Below are positions 53,084-62,501 of a stretch of 64,000 nt of DNA, one piece after another (within the stretch, counting starts at the first letter, position 1; each line of letters starts with the position of its first letter). The position numbers were made by a program, and so were the translations under genes. The notes under the pieces were generated by a model. The model saw only the letters and a list, made by a program, of their open reading frames with translations, did no database searches and was not told the DNA's origin. This DNA comes from Natrinema caseinilyticum (lineage in GTDB: Archaea > Halobacteriota > Halobacteria > Halobacteriales > Natrialbaceae), in the NCBI RefSeq assembly GCF_024227435.1, contig NZ_CP100445.1, positions 1,116,001-1,180,000 on the forward strand, given 5' to 3'.

Positions 53084-53275
53084 ATGGGATTCGGGAGCTA
53101 CGACGAATCCGAACAGCAGGAAGTCGACGCTGATTTTGACGACGACGACGCCGTGAAATCGGGAGAGAACAGCCACGACGGAACGATCGAGTTCGAAAAC
53201 GGGGCGTCGAGTGACGAGTTGCTCGACCGGCTTAAAGAGATCAAAAACGAAGAGACGGAGGAACCGGACACCTGA
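53084..53275 (+). CDS. Small acidic protein (DUF5786-like)
   Basis: A 63-residue protein, MGFGSYDESEQQEVDADFDD followed by an acidic segment and ELLDRLKEIKNEE. The MGFGSYDESEQ start is characteristic of a small haloarchaeal family that I recall as DUF5786. It is probably disordered at salt concentrations below those of the cell. Its stop overlaps the ATG of the DUF99 gene by one base. Confidence 0.82.
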   Translation: MGFGSYDESEQQEVDADFDDDDAVKSGENSHDGTIEFENGASSDELLDRLKEIKNEETEEPDT

Positions 53276-53838
53276 TGAAAGCCGGGGTACGGGCGCTCGG
53301 TATCGCGGAATCGTACCACCCCGACCGCGACCGAAGCACGCTGGCCGGTGCCGTCGTTCGCTCCGATCGGGTCTGTGACGGGCTGGCCTTCGGCGCCTGT
53401 ACCGTCGGCGGCACCGATGCGACCGACGCCGTCATCGATCTGATCGACGACCTGGACCGGCCGGACGTCCGGTACGTCCTGCTCGGCGCTGTCGCCCCGG
53501 CGTGGTACAACCTTCTCGATCTTTCTCGCGTTCACGAGGCCGTCGACCGACCGGTACTCGCCGTCACGTTTGAGGCGAGTACCGGCCTCGCGGCCGGCCT
53601 GCGTGACGCCTTTTCGGACGACGAACTCGAAGAGCGCCTCGAGACCTATCGGGCGCTGCCGGACCGCCGTGAGCTGTCGGTCAACGACGAGACGGTCTAC
53701 GTCAGGTGTCTCGACCTCGAACCGGCCGTAGCCGACGAAGTCATCCGGGCGTTCACGCCGGCGGGTGGCCGACCGGAGCCGATCCGGGTCGCGAGGGTGG
53801 CGGCTCGAGCCGCCGATTCGTACGTTCGATCCGGATAG
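53275..53838 (+). CDS. DUF99 (UPF0215) family protein
   Basis: A 187-residue protein of the DUF99 family, whose structure is related to endonuclease V-like RNase H folds. Segments are VRALGIAESYHPDRDRSTLA, TLAGAVVRSD, VRYVLLGAVAPAWYNLLDLS, and RPVLAVTFEAS. Enzyme activity has not been settled. Coupled to the acidic protein before it. Confidence 0.88.
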   Translation: MKAGVRALGIAESYHPDRDRSTLAGAVVRSDRVCDGLAFGACTVGGTDATDAVIDLIDDLDRPDVRYVLLGAVAPAWYNLLDLSRVHEAVDRPVLAVTFEASTGLAAGLRDAFSDDELEERLETYRALPDRRELSVNDETVYVRCLDLEPAVADEVIRAFTPAGGRPEPIRVARVAARAADSYVRSG

Positions 53839-53970
53839 GTTTCTCTCCCGTGCGGATATTTGTCGTACAGTGTCATCTCGGCTTTGCGCCGTCGCTATCG
53901 GTTTCTCGGCGCGAATTTCAGACACGTTTCACCGAAATTTCTTCATAGATTAAGATGTAAGAGTGTGACG

Positions 53971-54174
53971 ATGAATACTATTACTGCCCTTCGTTACGTC
54001 GGTGCCTTCCTTTTCGTATATATCGGGGCTACAGGTTGGGTCGTTTTATTCTCTGGCAGAGAGAACTGGCTCCGGATACGATTCGATCCTGCGTACGTGT
54101 TGATCGTACTAGTCGCGCTAGGGATAGCTGGAATCGGATACTGTGTCGGAGAGAAAGCGGGACTCGGAGAATGA
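53971..54174 (+). CDS. 67-residue membrane protein
   Basis: ATG 53971 gives MNTITALRYVGAFLFVYIG, a first hydrophobic segment, a basic loop RENWLRIRFDPA, and a second segment YVLIVLVALGIAGIGYCVGE. A TATA-like ATAGATTAAG lies about 25 bases upstream at 53945-53954. Codon use is less GC-rich than in its neighbours, which could mean recent acquisition. I do not recognise the family. Confidence 0.65.
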   Translation: MNTITALRYVGAFLFVYIGATGWVVLFSGRENWLRIRFDPAYVLIVLVALGIAGIGYCVGEKAGLGE

Positions 54175-54334
54175 ATGGTTGATGACCGATTATAATTTCC
54201 GGTAACTATATAATTGGACTGGAGTCCGAGCGAGAATGAAGCCTCCCAAACGGACTATCGCAAAGGTTCTGCCGGATCGGACACATTCCGATGCGCCGAT
54301 CGCGAATGCGTGTTTTGCCCGCCTCTCTACCCCC

Positions 54335-54386
54335 GAACGACATTAAAAGGAGAAAACCATAGTAGCCGGCCGTTCGAGCAGTGGCT
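54335..54386 (+). promoter_or_regulatory. Promoter of the uracil-DNA glycosylase gene
   Basis: ACATTAAAAGGAG at about 54339-54351 is a TATA-like element about 35-45 bases before ATG 54387. The remainder of 54175-54335 is AT-rich near its left end but shows no gene. Confidence 0.4.
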
Positions 54387-54983
54387 ATGGGTGAAATGAC
54401 GGATCTCTGTGTGGCGGAGTGTCGGCGCTGTCCGGCGCTCGTCGACTCCCGGAGCCGGATCGTCAACGGAACGGGCCCCGAGGACGCCGACCTCCTGTTC
54501 GTGGGCGAGGGACCCGGAGCGACCGAAGACGAGCGAGGCGAGCCGTTCGTCGGCCGGAGCGGTTCCGTCCTCGACGACGGTCTCAGGGCCGTCGGACTCG
54601 CGCGCGAGGACGTCCGCATCACGAACTGCGTTCGCTGTCGACCGCCGGAGAACCGCGATCCGTCCGCGGACGAACTCGAGAACTGCCGGGGCTACCTCGA
54701 ACGGGAGATCGAACGGCTCGATCCCGAAGTGATCGTGACGCTCGGAAAAGTCCCGAGTGAACACCTCGTAGGGCGTTCGGTCGCGGTGACGAAGGAAGCG
54801 GGCGACGTAGAGGAGATCCGAATCGACGCCACGCCGTATCGAGTGTTGCTCTGTCTCCATCCGGCCGCGACGCTGTACGACAGGAGTCAACTCGAGACGT
54901 TCGAGCGGACCCTCGAGCGGGCGGCGGATCTCGCGGGGGTCGACGGGGCCGAAAGCGGGCAGATGCGACTCGACGGGTTTTGA
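54387..54983 (+). CDS. Uracil-DNA glycosylase, iron-sulfur type
   Basis: A 198-residue family 4/5-like UDG that removes uracil from DNA to start base excision repair. CVAECRRCPALV and ITNCVRCRPPENRD supply cluster Cys residues, and FVGEGPGATEDERGEPFVGR is the catalytic loop with the water-activating region. LLCLHPAATLY is the DNA-intercalating motif. A 4Fe-4S cluster is expected. ATG 54387 is preferred; 54396 would also give a working protein. Confidence 0.92.
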   Translation: MGEMTDLCVAECRRCPALVDSRSRIVNGTGPEDADLLFVGEGPGATEDERGEPFVGRSGSVLDDGLRAVGLAREDVRITNCVRCRPPENRDPSADELENCRGYLEREIERLDPEVIVTLGKVPSEHLVGRSVAVTKEAGDVEEIRIDATPYRVLLCLHPAATLYDRSQLETFERTLERAADLAGVDGAESGQMRLDGF

Positions 54984-55081
54984 CGGCGGACGTCGAAATT
55001 TCGCCGGCGGTTGGATGGCCCATCCGTCGCCAGGAAACGCCCGCTCGCGGCCGGTCGACGGGTGTCGTCCGCCGCCCAGCT

Positions 55082-55513
55082 TCAGTGGTCTTCGAGCCAC
55101 CCGAGGGAGACGCGATCGTCGTCGATCGAGCCGACGTAGGGCTTCACGTCGAGAACGGGCGTCCCGTCGACGAGATCGAGTCCCCTGACGCGGAGCGTCG
55201 TCCCGTCGCGATCGAGTAGTTCGACGGTGGTCTGTGCGATCGGGTTCGGTCGGTGCGGGCTCCGCGACGCGAAGACGCCGACCTCGAGGTCGGCGGCGTG
55301 GGGCGGTCGAGCGGTGAGTCGGTACTCGTCGACCTCGTCGAGGTGAGCGAAAACGACGACGTGGGAGAAGTCGTCGAGGCCCGCCAGGCCGTCCTCGTAT
55401 TGCGCCTCGAGGACGATTTCGCCCGTCGTCTCGTCGACCTCGTCGTGGGAGACGTCCTCGGGGGAGTCGTGCGGTGAGCGAACGTATCCGATCGGTGTGT
55501 AGGTAATCGCCAT
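55082..55513 (-). CDS. trmO: tRNA N6-methyltransferase TrmO (TsaA family)
   Basis: A 143-residue protein of the TsaA/TrmO family, which methylates threonylcarbamoyladenosine in tRNA using S-adenosylmethionine. IGYVRSPHDSPEDVS, LDDFSHVVVFAHLDEVDEYR, GVFASRSPHRPNPIAQTTVE and LDLVDGTPVLDVKPYVGSID are the conserved blocks. It starts at ATG 55513 and is divergent from hisH. Confidence 0.92.
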   Translation of the reverse strand: MAITYTPIGYVRSPHDSPEDVSHDEVDETTGEIVLEAQYEDGLAGLDDFSHVVVFAHLDEVDEYRLTARPPHAADLEVGVFASRSPHRPNPIAQTTVELLDRDGTTLRVRGLDLVDGTPVLDVKPYVGSIDDDRVSLGWLEDH

Positions 55514-55671
55514 GGGTGTGGCTGCTGCGTGCGGAAGGGTAGTCGGGCCGAGCGCAACACTCCGTCGATGGTATTCGACCGGCAGCCACTGACTGTAGAC
55601 GGTTCCGAGGCCGCCCCGAGACCGATTGCCCGAAAGGTAATTCACTTCAACGGGCCACACCGAGTAGACGT

Positions 55672-56334
55672 ATGTGCACCGTCTCGTCCCCACCCGCGGA
55701 AACGCTCGCCTCCGTCGTCATCGTCGACTACGGGTTGGGTAACCTCCGTAGCGTCACTCGTGGCTTAGAGCGCGCGGGTGCCGACGTCGAAATCACCGAC
55801 GATCCTGCCGCCTTTGTGGCGGCCGACGGCGTCGTCCTCCCGGGTGTCGGCGCGTTCCGCGAGGGCGTCGAGAACGCCGATCCGCTTCGCGAGGACCTCC
55901 TCGCGGTCGCCGAGAGTGGCACGCCGCTGTTCGGGATCTGTCTCGGCATGCAGATGCTACTCACGACGAGCGAAGAGGGCGAAACCGACGGCGAGTCGGC
56001 CGTCCGGGGCCTGGATCTGATCCCCGGCACGAACGTTCGATTCGCCGAAGGCCAGAAAGTTCCCCACATGGGCTGGAACGAACTCGAGATCCAGCGCGAG
56101 CACCCGCTCGTCGAGGGCGTCGACGGAAACTACGCGTACTTCGTCCACTCCTACTACGCCGCTCCCGACGACGAGAACGCGGTGGTCGCGACGACGGAGT
56201 ACGACAGGGAGTTCCCCTCGATCGTCGCGAACGAGGCGGGCACCGTCTTCGGAACGCAGTTCCACCCCGAGAAGAGCGGGGAGACGGGACTACAGATTCT
56301 GCGGAACTTCGTCGAGATCTGCGCCGACGAATAA
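55672..56334 (+). CDS. hisH: Imidazole glycerol phosphate synthase glutaminase subunit
   Basis: A 220-residue class I glutaminase that supplies ammonia to HisF in histidine synthesis. The triad is Cys in FGICLGMQMLLTTSEEGE and His/Glu in FGTQFHPEKSGETG. The start VVIVDYGLGNLRSVTRGLER and NYAYFVHSYYA are typical. No other his gene lies nearby, as usual in haloarchaea where his genes are scattered. Confidence 0.95.
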   Translation: MCTVSSPPAETLASVVIVDYGLGNLRSVTRGLERAGADVEITDDPAAFVAADGVVLPGVGAFREGVENADPLREDLLAVAESGTPLFGICLGMQMLLTTSEEGETDGESAVRGLDLIPGTNVRFAEGQKVPHMGWNELEIQREHPLVEGVDGNYAYFVHSYYAAPDDENAVVATTEYDREFPSIVANEAGTVFGTQFHPEKSGETGLQILRNFVEICADE

Positions 56335-56716
56335 CGGACGTGCTCGAGACGCTCGATGCACCGACTCGCGATATTCGCATTCCTTTTTGTTGTCATTCTC
56401 CACTCGCCTGAAGGCAGGGGAATCCAGCTTGCCACCGAAGGGGGTTTAGCCCCACTCCGCGAGCGCGTCGTCTGTGCGGGGTTCGCGCTCGGCTCGCAGT
56501 GGACTGTGGCACTGTAAAGGGAGCACCGTCCTGCGGAGAGTAATCGTCTTCCGGCTTTCGATGATACAGCGGCATTCCGGGGTCAAACAGCAGTGATACA
56601 GCGGCACCGAGGGGTATCGATTGGCACCATTGAGACGCTCTGCGGCTGAAATAACCCGTATACAGCGGCACCCTGGTACCGACGAATCGCTACGACGAGA
56701 CTCCGTTCTCCCTCGG
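56335..56716. mobile_element. IS200/IS605 (TnpB-type) end relic with short repeats
   Basis: A minus-strand frame ends GLNPLRWQAGFPCLQASGE at 56393, resembling the C-terminal tails by which haloarchaeal TnpB proteins read into the element end. The underlying GCCTGAAGGCAGGGGAATCC near 56406 contains a small CCTGAAGG-type hairpin, common in such ends. Upstream of it, ATACAGCGGCA occurs three times (about 56563, 56599 and 56661). No full transposase is present. I read it as a decayed insertion end, recognised from memory of the type. Confidence 0.35.
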
Positions 56717-57148
56717 TTACAAGAACTCGCGCACGTCGGAATACCACATATCGTGATAGTCGACGTGGCCTACACGGCGTGCGATCGCGACGGCCAGCGA
56801 GTGCCAGCAGCGCTCGGTCGGATCGTCGTCGTCCAGGTTGTACTCGCTATCCTTGCAGGTACAGTTCCCGTCCTCGACGATGTACTCGTCGTCGTAGCCG
56901 ACGACGATCGTGAAGTCGCGATAGGCTTTCACGCGGTTTTCGCCCACCGCCTCGATGGCGCGGACCCCGCGGTCGCCGTGAATCTGTGAGATGTCGCCCA
57001 CAATCTCGGGCGTCAACTCGCCGGCTTCCTCGAGGGCTGCCTGCCATCGTTCGACGGGATTGGCCTCCGACACGACAGCTACTGTGTACTGAACTGTAAA
57101 ATCGGTTTGGTTGTCCAGCGGGTCCGATTCGGTCGTCTCGATGTGCAT
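56717..57148 (-). CDS. SWIM-type zinc-binding protein
   Basis: A 143-residue protein. Residues 1-85 form a small domain with RWQAALEEAGELTPEIVGDI and ENRVKAYRDFTIVVGYDDEY. The tail holds a zinc site in CTCKDSEYNLDDDDPTERCW followed by HSLAVAIARRVGHVDYHDMW, the CxC...CxH pattern of SWIM fingers. Such domains bind DNA or proteins. The stop at 56717 is close to the relic. Confidence 0.8.
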   Translation of the reverse strand: MHIETTESDPLDNQTDFTVQYTVAVVSEANPVERWQAALEEAGELTPEIVGDISQIHGDRGVRAIEAVGENRVKAYRDFTIVVGYDDEYIVEDGNCTCKDSEYNLDDDDPTERCWHSLAVAIARRVGHVDYHDMWYSDVREFL

Positions 57149-57389
57149 CGGACCATCGGGACCGCCGAAATCTATGCAACGGCGGTAATCGCGTCACCGT
57201 CCCAGTCCTCCGACCCCACGCCTCGAACCTCCGATACCTCGACTCAGCCAGCCGGAATACCGTTTGCTCTCCTCACGTGTCGGTGGCCGACCGGCTCTCG
57301 CACCGGTATCCGGTGACTGCGCGAGCGGATCGGTCCCGGTAGCGACGCGAGACCACACTGCTTTTCGCCCGCTACCGACGAGACGTGAT

Positions 57390-58505
57390 ATGCGCGTCAC
57401 CGAGGGCGGGATCGAACTCGAGGTCCCCGGCGAGCAAACCGAGGGGATCGAAGAGGCGGTGTTCTACAATCCGCGACAGGAACTGAACCGGGATTTGACG
57501 ATCGCGACGCTCCGAGCGTATCGCCGGCGCGAGGAGCGCGCGACGACGTACCTGGATGCGATGACCGCGAGCGGCGTCCGCGGCGTCCGGGCCGCAGCGG
57601 ACGGCTGGGACGTCACCTGCTGTGACGTCGACGAGGCGGCCGCCTCCCTCGCGCGGGAGAACCTCGATCGGAACGGCGTCGAAGCGACGGTCGAACGGCG
57701 GAACGTCAACGCCCTGCTGCACGAGTCCGCGTTCGACGTGATCGACCTGGATCCCTACGGGACGCCGATGCCGTTCGCAGACGCCGCGTTCGCCACCTGT
57801 CGGGACCTCCTCTGTGTGACCGCGACCGACACTGCGCCCCTCTGTGGCGCACACTTCAACAGCGGCGTGCGCTCGTACTCCGCGGTGCCGCGAAATACGG
57901 ACTATCACGCGGAGATGGGCGTGCGGATCCTCGTTTCGGCGCTCGCGCGCAGCGCCGCCCGCTTCGACGTCGGCGTCGAACCGATCCTGACCCACGCGAC
58001 CAGTCACTACGTCCGGACCTACCTCGACCTCGAGCACAAAGCGACGGCGGCCGACGCGGCGATCGACGAACTCGGGTACGTCTACCACTGCGAAGACTGT
58101 CTCTTCCGGGAGACCGATCGAGGGCTGATCGCCGATCCGCTCGAGCGGTGTCCCCACTGTGATGGCACGCGATTGCTCACCGCCGGCCCCGTCTGGCTGG
58201 GCCCGGTACGGGACCGGTCGTTCGTCGCGAGGGTTCGCGAGGCGGTTCCGGACGCGTTCGGAACCGCGGACGCCGCACGGGACCTCTGTGAGACGCTCGA
58301 GACGGAACTCGACGAGCCGATGCACTACGACCAGCACAAACTCTGTCGAAACTGGGGGCTGCCCGCCAACGCGATGGACGACTTCCTGACGGACCTGCGG
58401 GACGCGGGGTACGCGGCTTCGAGAGCCCACTACGGCGGTACGACGTTCAAGACGGACGCGAACGTGGGGGAGATTCGCGCGGCGACCGAGGGGAACCTCG
58501 ACTGA
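57390..58505 (+). CDS. trm1: tRNA (guanine(26)-N2)-dimethyltransferase Trm1
   Basis: A 371-residue archaeal Trm1 that dimethylates G26 of tRNA with S-adenosylmethionine. [20 protein letters not shown] and [20 protein letters not shown] are the SAM-binding region. [20 protein letters not shown] is the catalytic DPF/Y-like motif. A zinc-type pair CEDC...CPHC (about 238-265) follows. [20 protein letters not shown] is typical near the C-terminus. ATG 57390 is chosen over in-frame codons back to 57264. Confidence 0.95.
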   Translation: MRVTEGGIELEVPGEQTEGIEEAVFYNPRQELNRDLTIATLRAYRRREERATTYLDAMTASGVRGVRAAADGWDVTCCDVDEAAASLARENLDRNGVEATVERRNVNALLHESAFDVIDLDPYGTPMPFADAAFATCRDLLCVTATDTAPLCGAHFNSGVRSYSAVPRNTDYHAEMGVRILVSALARSAARFDVGVEPILTHATSHYVRTYLDLEHKATAADAAIDELGYVYHCEDCLFRETDRGLIADPLERCPHCDGTRLLTAGPVWLGPVRDRSFVARVREAVPDAFGTADAARDLCETLETELDEPMHYDQHKLCRNWGLPANAMDDFLTDLRDAGYAASRAHYGGTTFKTDANVGEIRAATEGNLD

Positions 58506-58560
58506 TCGCGTTGCCTTCCTCCCACCCCCGAGGGAGTAAGGGGCTTGCGCTCGCCACGTG

Positions 58561-58761
58561 TCACTCCACGTCGGCGTACAGGCGGACGAGCCCGCACTCC
58601 GGACAGCAGACGCCCTGAAGGTTCGTCGTGTTCCGGAAGCCGATCTTCCCCAGGAGACCGTCCCGTTTGTCGGTCGCGATCGACGGCTTCATCCCCTCGC
58701 CGTCGCGGACGGACACCGATTCCATCGTCACGCCACAGTCGGGGCAGCGTCGTTGTTCCAT
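58561..58761 (-). CDS. Zinc-ribbon protein, 66 residues
   Basis: The protein reads MEQRRCPDCGVTMESVSVRD, with a second pair GVCCPECGLVRLYADVE, giving two C-x2-C sites about 45 residues apart that should bind one zinc. KIGFRNTTNLQG lies between. It starts at ATG 58761, divergent from the YihY-like gene, and ends 55 bases after trm1. Function is unknown; I do not recognise a named family. Confidence 0.8.
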   Translation of the reverse strand: MEQRRCPDCGVTMESVSVRDGEGMKPSIATDKRDGLLGKIGFRNTTNLQGVCCPECGLVRLYADVE

Positions 58762-58918
58762 GCGATATAGTTCGCGCGTTGATACAAAAGCGGGACGGAT
58801 TCGACGTGTTACTCGAGGGGCCGAAATCGCGAATCCGAGCGCGGTCGGGCGCCGTCTCGAGTCGGTGGCGCGTCGTGCTGTGGGAGCGCATAATGTGGCC
58901 CGGGTCGAACGAACGCAC

Positions 58919-60217
58919 GTGATCGATCACAGTCGGGGACTCGAGCTGACAGGGCGGGCCATCCGGCTCGCCAGGGACGAACAGGTGACGTTACTCGCAG
59001 CCGGGGTCGCATTCTACGGGTTTCTCTCGCTCGTTCCGCTGGTGTTGCTCGCGCTCGGTATCGCGGCGTCGATCGGCGGAGAGGCGCTCGCCGCTCGACT
59101 CATGGCGGCGGTCGACAACGTGTTCACGCCGTCGGCCCGGGAACTGCTCGCCGAGACTATTTTCGACGAGACCAACCGTCAAGGGGCGACCGTCGTCGGT
59201 ATCTTCGGCTTGCTGTGGGGGTCGAGTCGCGTCCTGAGAGGTCTCGATCGAGCCTTTTCGGAGGTCTACGGCACTGCGGGGTCGAAATCGCTGCTCGACA
59301 GCATCTGGGACGCGACGATCGTCGCGCTCGTCATCTCGCTCGCGCTCGCGCTCATCGGCGTCCTCGAGTTCCTGCTCCGGTTCGTCCCGGGTTTCGAGAT
59401 GGTGATCGTCGGCCAGCTGTTCGTCGTAATCGGGCTGGTCGCGACGTTCTTACCGCTGTACGTCGTCTTTCCCGACGCGAACGTCGGAGTCCGAGAGGCG
59501 ATTCCGGGAACGGTCGTCGCCGCCGTCGGCTGGTTCGGCCTCAGCCGCACGTTCTGGGTGTATACCGATCTCGTCACCGGATATACGCTATACGGCGCGC
59601 TCGGGGCCGTATTCCTCGTTCTCGTCTGGCTCTACGTCGGCGCCGTGCTTCTCGTCTTCGGAGCGGTCCTGAACGCGGTGCTCGCTTCCCATGGAGTGGA
59701 TCGGCAGCTACAAAGTCCCAGCGGACGACAGGTCTCCACAGAAGCGATGACCGACGACGCCACGGGTGCCGACGAGGGAGCCACGGAAGACCGCGGGACC
59801 GACCGCGCAGCGACGAGACACGCGGGCGCTCGGACGCACGACCGGGCGGACGACCCCGAGGTGCTGCGCGAAGAGATCGAGCGGTTGCGCGATCGCGTAG
59901 ACGACTTCGAGGACGACGTCGACGATCGCACCGTCAGGAAAGAATCCCTCGAGGGCGAACTCAAACGCTACGTCCGGAAACGGGTTCGCCGCGGTCACGC
60001 GCGCGACTGGGGGCCGTACCTCGTCTTGCTGTACGGGACGGCCATGTCCATCGGCGCATTTTACTTCCTCGAGGGCGGCTGGGCGATCCTCGCGATGTTC
60101 GTCGTCTGGACGTCGACGCTCGGGGTCTACGTCCTGATGGTCCTGTTCGGATTCGGAATCTCGCTGCTCGACGCCCCCGGCCGCCTGCGCGATCTGATCG
60201 GCGAGCGGCGTTCCTAA
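58919..60217 (+). CDS. YihY/BrkB-type membrane protein with C-terminal coiled coil
   Basis: A 432-residue protein. The N-terminal 260 residues are the YihY/virulence factor BrkB family with six membrane segments: VTLLAAGVAFYGFLSLVPLV, FGLLWGSSRVLRGLDRAFSE and LYGALGAVFLVLVWLYVGAV. An acidic, low-complexity coiled segment follows (about 275-370, ReeIERLRDRVDDFEDDVDD-like). Two further hydrophobic segments end the protein. The GTG at 58919 is the likely start, as an open frame upstream reads non-coding. It was once called RNase BN; no nuclease residues support that. A transport or envelope role is inference. Confidence 0.85.
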   Translation: MIDHSRGLELTGRAIRLARDEQVTLLAAGVAFYGFLSLVPLVLLALGIAASIGGEALAARLMAAVDNVFTPSARELLAETIFDETNRQGATVVGIFGLLWGSSRVLRGLDRAFSEVYGTAGSKSLLDSIWDATIVALVISLALALIGVLEFLLRFVPGFEMVIVGQLFVVIGLVATFLPLYVVFPDANVGVREAIPGTVVAAVGWFGLSRTFWVYTDLVTGYTLYGALGAVFLVLVWLYVGAVLLVFGAVLNAVLASHGVDRQLQSPSGRQVSTEAMTDDATGADEGATEDRGTDRAATRHAGARTHDRADDPEVLREEIERLRDRVDDFEDDVDDRTVRKESLEGELKRYVRKRVRRGHARDWGPYLVLLYGTAMSIGAFYFLEGGWAILAMFVVWTSTLGVYVLMVLFGFGISLLDAPGRLRDLIGERRS

Positions 60218-60289
60218 ACACGTCTCGGGGCATCCGGTTCGCGTTCGGCTTCGGGAGGTGGCCGTCGGGCTCGAGCGGACCGGCACCAT

Positions 60290-60892
60290 TCACTCGTCGC
60301 GCTCGAGTTGGTCGCCGCCGAATTCGTCGTCGCTCTGGATGCGCGACGCCTGCGGCCCGTCCTGATCCTGATACTTCGAGCCGCGCTCACTGCCGTAGGG
60401 CCGTTCCGCCGGCGTTTTGAGTTCCGTAAAGGTGAGTTGCGAGATCCGCATCCCCGGCGTGAGCGCGACCGGTGCCGTGCCGAGGTTCGAGAGCTCGAGG
60501 GTGATCTGGCCCCGATACCCGGGATCACAGAGGCCGGCCGTGGCATGCACCACCACGGCAAGACGCCCCAAGGACGACCGGCCTTCGACGTGGGCGATCA
60601 GATCCGCCGGAATCTCGACGCGTTCGTGGGTCGTGCCGAGGACGAAATCGCCGGGATGGAGGATGAAGTCGTCGCCCTCTGTAACGATGGTTTCGGTCAC
60701 GTACTCGTCGACTTCCTGTTCGGAGTTGGGGTGAATACAGGGGATGTTCGTCCGCTGAAATTCGAGGAACTCCCGCCCCAGACGGAGATCGATACTCGCA
60801 GGCTGGATCTGCAGTTCTGGGTCGTCGAGCGGTTCGACGACGAGGTCGCCAGCCTGGAGGCGCTCTATGATATCCGCGTCCGAGAGTATCAT
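60290..60892 (-). CDS. dcd: dCTP deaminase
   Basis: A 200-residue dUTPase-fold enzyme that deaminates dCTP to dUTP for thymidylate synthesis. [58 protein letters not shown] (nucleotide loop) and [14 protein letters not shown] (catalytic Glu) are the family blocks. The C-terminal 25 residues are acidic and disordered. It may also have dUTPase activity, as some archaeal relatives do. Confidence 0.95.
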   Translation of the reverse strand: MILSDADIIERLQAGDLVVEPLDDPELQIQPASIDLRLGREFLEFQRTNIPCIHPNSEQEVDEYVTETIVTEGDDFILHPGDFVLGTTHERVEIPADLIAHVEGRSSLGRLAVVVHATAGLCDPGYRGQITLELSNLGTAPVALTPGMRISQLTFTELKTPAERPYGSERGSKYQDQDGPQASRIQSDDEFGGDQLERDE

Positions 60893-61144
60893 ATCCAGTA
60901 GGAGCGAGTACGGGACCCTAAAGTCCTCGGTCCGTCATCGGCCACCCGCTTCGGTTTCGATTCTCACCAGCGGCGACAGACGTCGGTCGCCCGATCGTGC
61001 GTCTCGAACGGTCGAGGGACAGTTCGGTCGATTCGCGTCTCGCCCGGGACTGTTCGCCGTCTCGGACGTCCACGTAGCGGTTACGTGACCAGTCTCTGTC
61101 ATGTGGCCTCATCGGTTATCAAACAGTACCTCCAATGCAGATCC

Positions 61145-61960
61145 ATGAAAGAGAAGCAGGACCGATTCAACGGCGATTCGAGGGTTCTGCATCGACGGGC
61201 GGTCAGAACACCAGTTCCCGACGTGGAGGCCGAACGTGTCTTTCACGAGAACATGATGGCCGTGGCGGATGCACGGGACCGGAAGGCGGACTTGCTCGCC
61301 GATCCAGACGTGACGTTGCTGGACGCCTACGAAGCGGAACTCGAGCGTATCGCCGACAGCGTCGAGCGACAGTTTCGAGTCGTGGCCGGTGAAGAATTCG
61401 AGGAAGCCGCGATTGCGTACAATCGCGGTGAACGCGACGATCCGACGGGGGCGCTCGCCACGTACTACTCCGAAGGTCTGTGGCGGATTCAACAGCGGAC
61501 TACCATTACGGAAATGCTGTTCTCCCCGATCATCCTTCGGTATCCCGACTGCGTCACGGTGAACATTCGATTTGCGAGCGGGTATAGTACGCAGCGGTCG
61601 ATCCACTACGAATCGCCGGAACACTCGACCGAGGAACTGGCGGACGAACACGCCGAGACGTACTACGAAGAAAGCCTGTACTCACAAAAGCGAGCGGCCG
61701 CATACCTCCGTGAGACGTCCCAGATCATTCGAGAAGAGTTCCCTCACCCCGACGAGACCACGTTCGAGGAGCACAAGTACGGCGGTATCGTCGCCGCGGG
61801 CGGACGGCGAGGCTCGGTCTTTTCGGCGTTGCTCGAGCGCGTCGAGCCGGATCCCGATCGGTTTTCGGAGCCCGCCACCGAAACGACCCTCGTCCAGGAG
61901 GGTCCGGAGGCGAGACGGACGGAACGGGAACTCTTTTTCGACGGTGAACTCGTGTACTGA
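61145..61960 (+). CDS. Hypothetical protein, 271 residues
   Basis: Acidic protein starting MKEKQDRFNGDSRVLHRRAV, with mixed helix and strand and no membrane segment. Segments include ENMMAVADARDRKADLLADP, LWRIQQRTTITEMLFSPIIL, and SLYSQKRAAAYLRETSQIIR. The composition and codon use are those of an expressed gene. ATG 61145 is preferred because the extension to 61085 is unsupported. GGTTATCAAACAG at 61112-61124 is a possible TATA element. I do not recognise a family. Confidence 0.7.
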   Translation: MKEKQDRFNGDSRVLHRRAVRTPVPDVEAERVFHENMMAVADARDRKADLLADPDVTLLDAYEAELERIADSVERQFRVVAGEEFEEAAIAYNRGERDDPTGALATYYSEGLWRIQQRTTITEMLFSPIILRYPDCVTVNIRFASGYSTQRSIHYESPEHSTEELADEHAETYYEESLYSQKRAAAYLRETSQIIREEFPHPDETTFEEHKYGGIVAAGGRRGSVFSALLERVEPDPDRFSEPATETTLVQEGPEARRTERELFFDGELVY

Positions 61961-62219
61961 GAGTGGCTACCCAGAGAACGCGGTGAACCGATGTCGCCGT
62001 CTCGACCGAATTGTTCGTGAGCGAACCGAGCGCCCCGACGCGACCGGGCCGGGAGCGGTCCGTACGCCCTCCGGGGTCTAGTTACCGAAACGATACGAAC
62101 TGCGCGGCCCGGGACGGATCGTCGGCACACGGTTATCGCAGCGTCGCACGTGCCCTTTCCCCGGACAGTACGCGAAATCCGAGCAAACACCTATGTTGTG
62201 CTATAACATACCATGGACT

Positions 62220-62381
62220 ATGAGGGTGAGATGTTCGCTGTGTCGACATACGATTCCGGACCGCTCACTGCAGCGGTGGTGCACGTGCGGATGGTGCATG
62301 GACCCGAGCTGCGAACGGAATCATCGATCGTTCTGCCCAGTCCACGGCACCGAGCGCTGGATCGGTGCAGTCGAAGTATAG
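62220..62381 (+). CDS. Cys-rich micro-protein (zinc-binding)
   Basis: A 53-residue basic protein with seven Cys (C5, C8, C21, C23, C26, C31, C39) and two His (H35, H42) in the order CSLC, CTCGWC, CERNHRSFCPVH. This could bind two zinc ions in a cross-brace. The start at 62220 is the first ATG; a TTG at 62193 would add nine residues. Basic charge (many Arg) is unusual for a haloarchaeal protein and suggests nucleic-acid binding. It is isolated, 259 bases after the unknown gene. Confidence 0.65.
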   Translation: MRVRCSLCRHTIPDRSLQRWCTCGWCMDPSCERNHRSFCPVHGTERWIGAVEV

Positions 62382-62501
62382 CGGGTATTTTGCCGCGCAG
62401 TCGTCGTCCCGGTCGGGTGAGGCTGAAACGAACTGGAAATCGATTTGAGCCCGTCCTCCGCGTCTCGAGGGACGATCGTTCGAGCCACGAGCCGCGTCCC
62501 G

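Noticed and set aside
58628-58918. N-terminal extension of the YihY-type protein
   Set aside because: The extra 97 residues read through the zinc-ribbon gene on the other strand and have non-coding composition.
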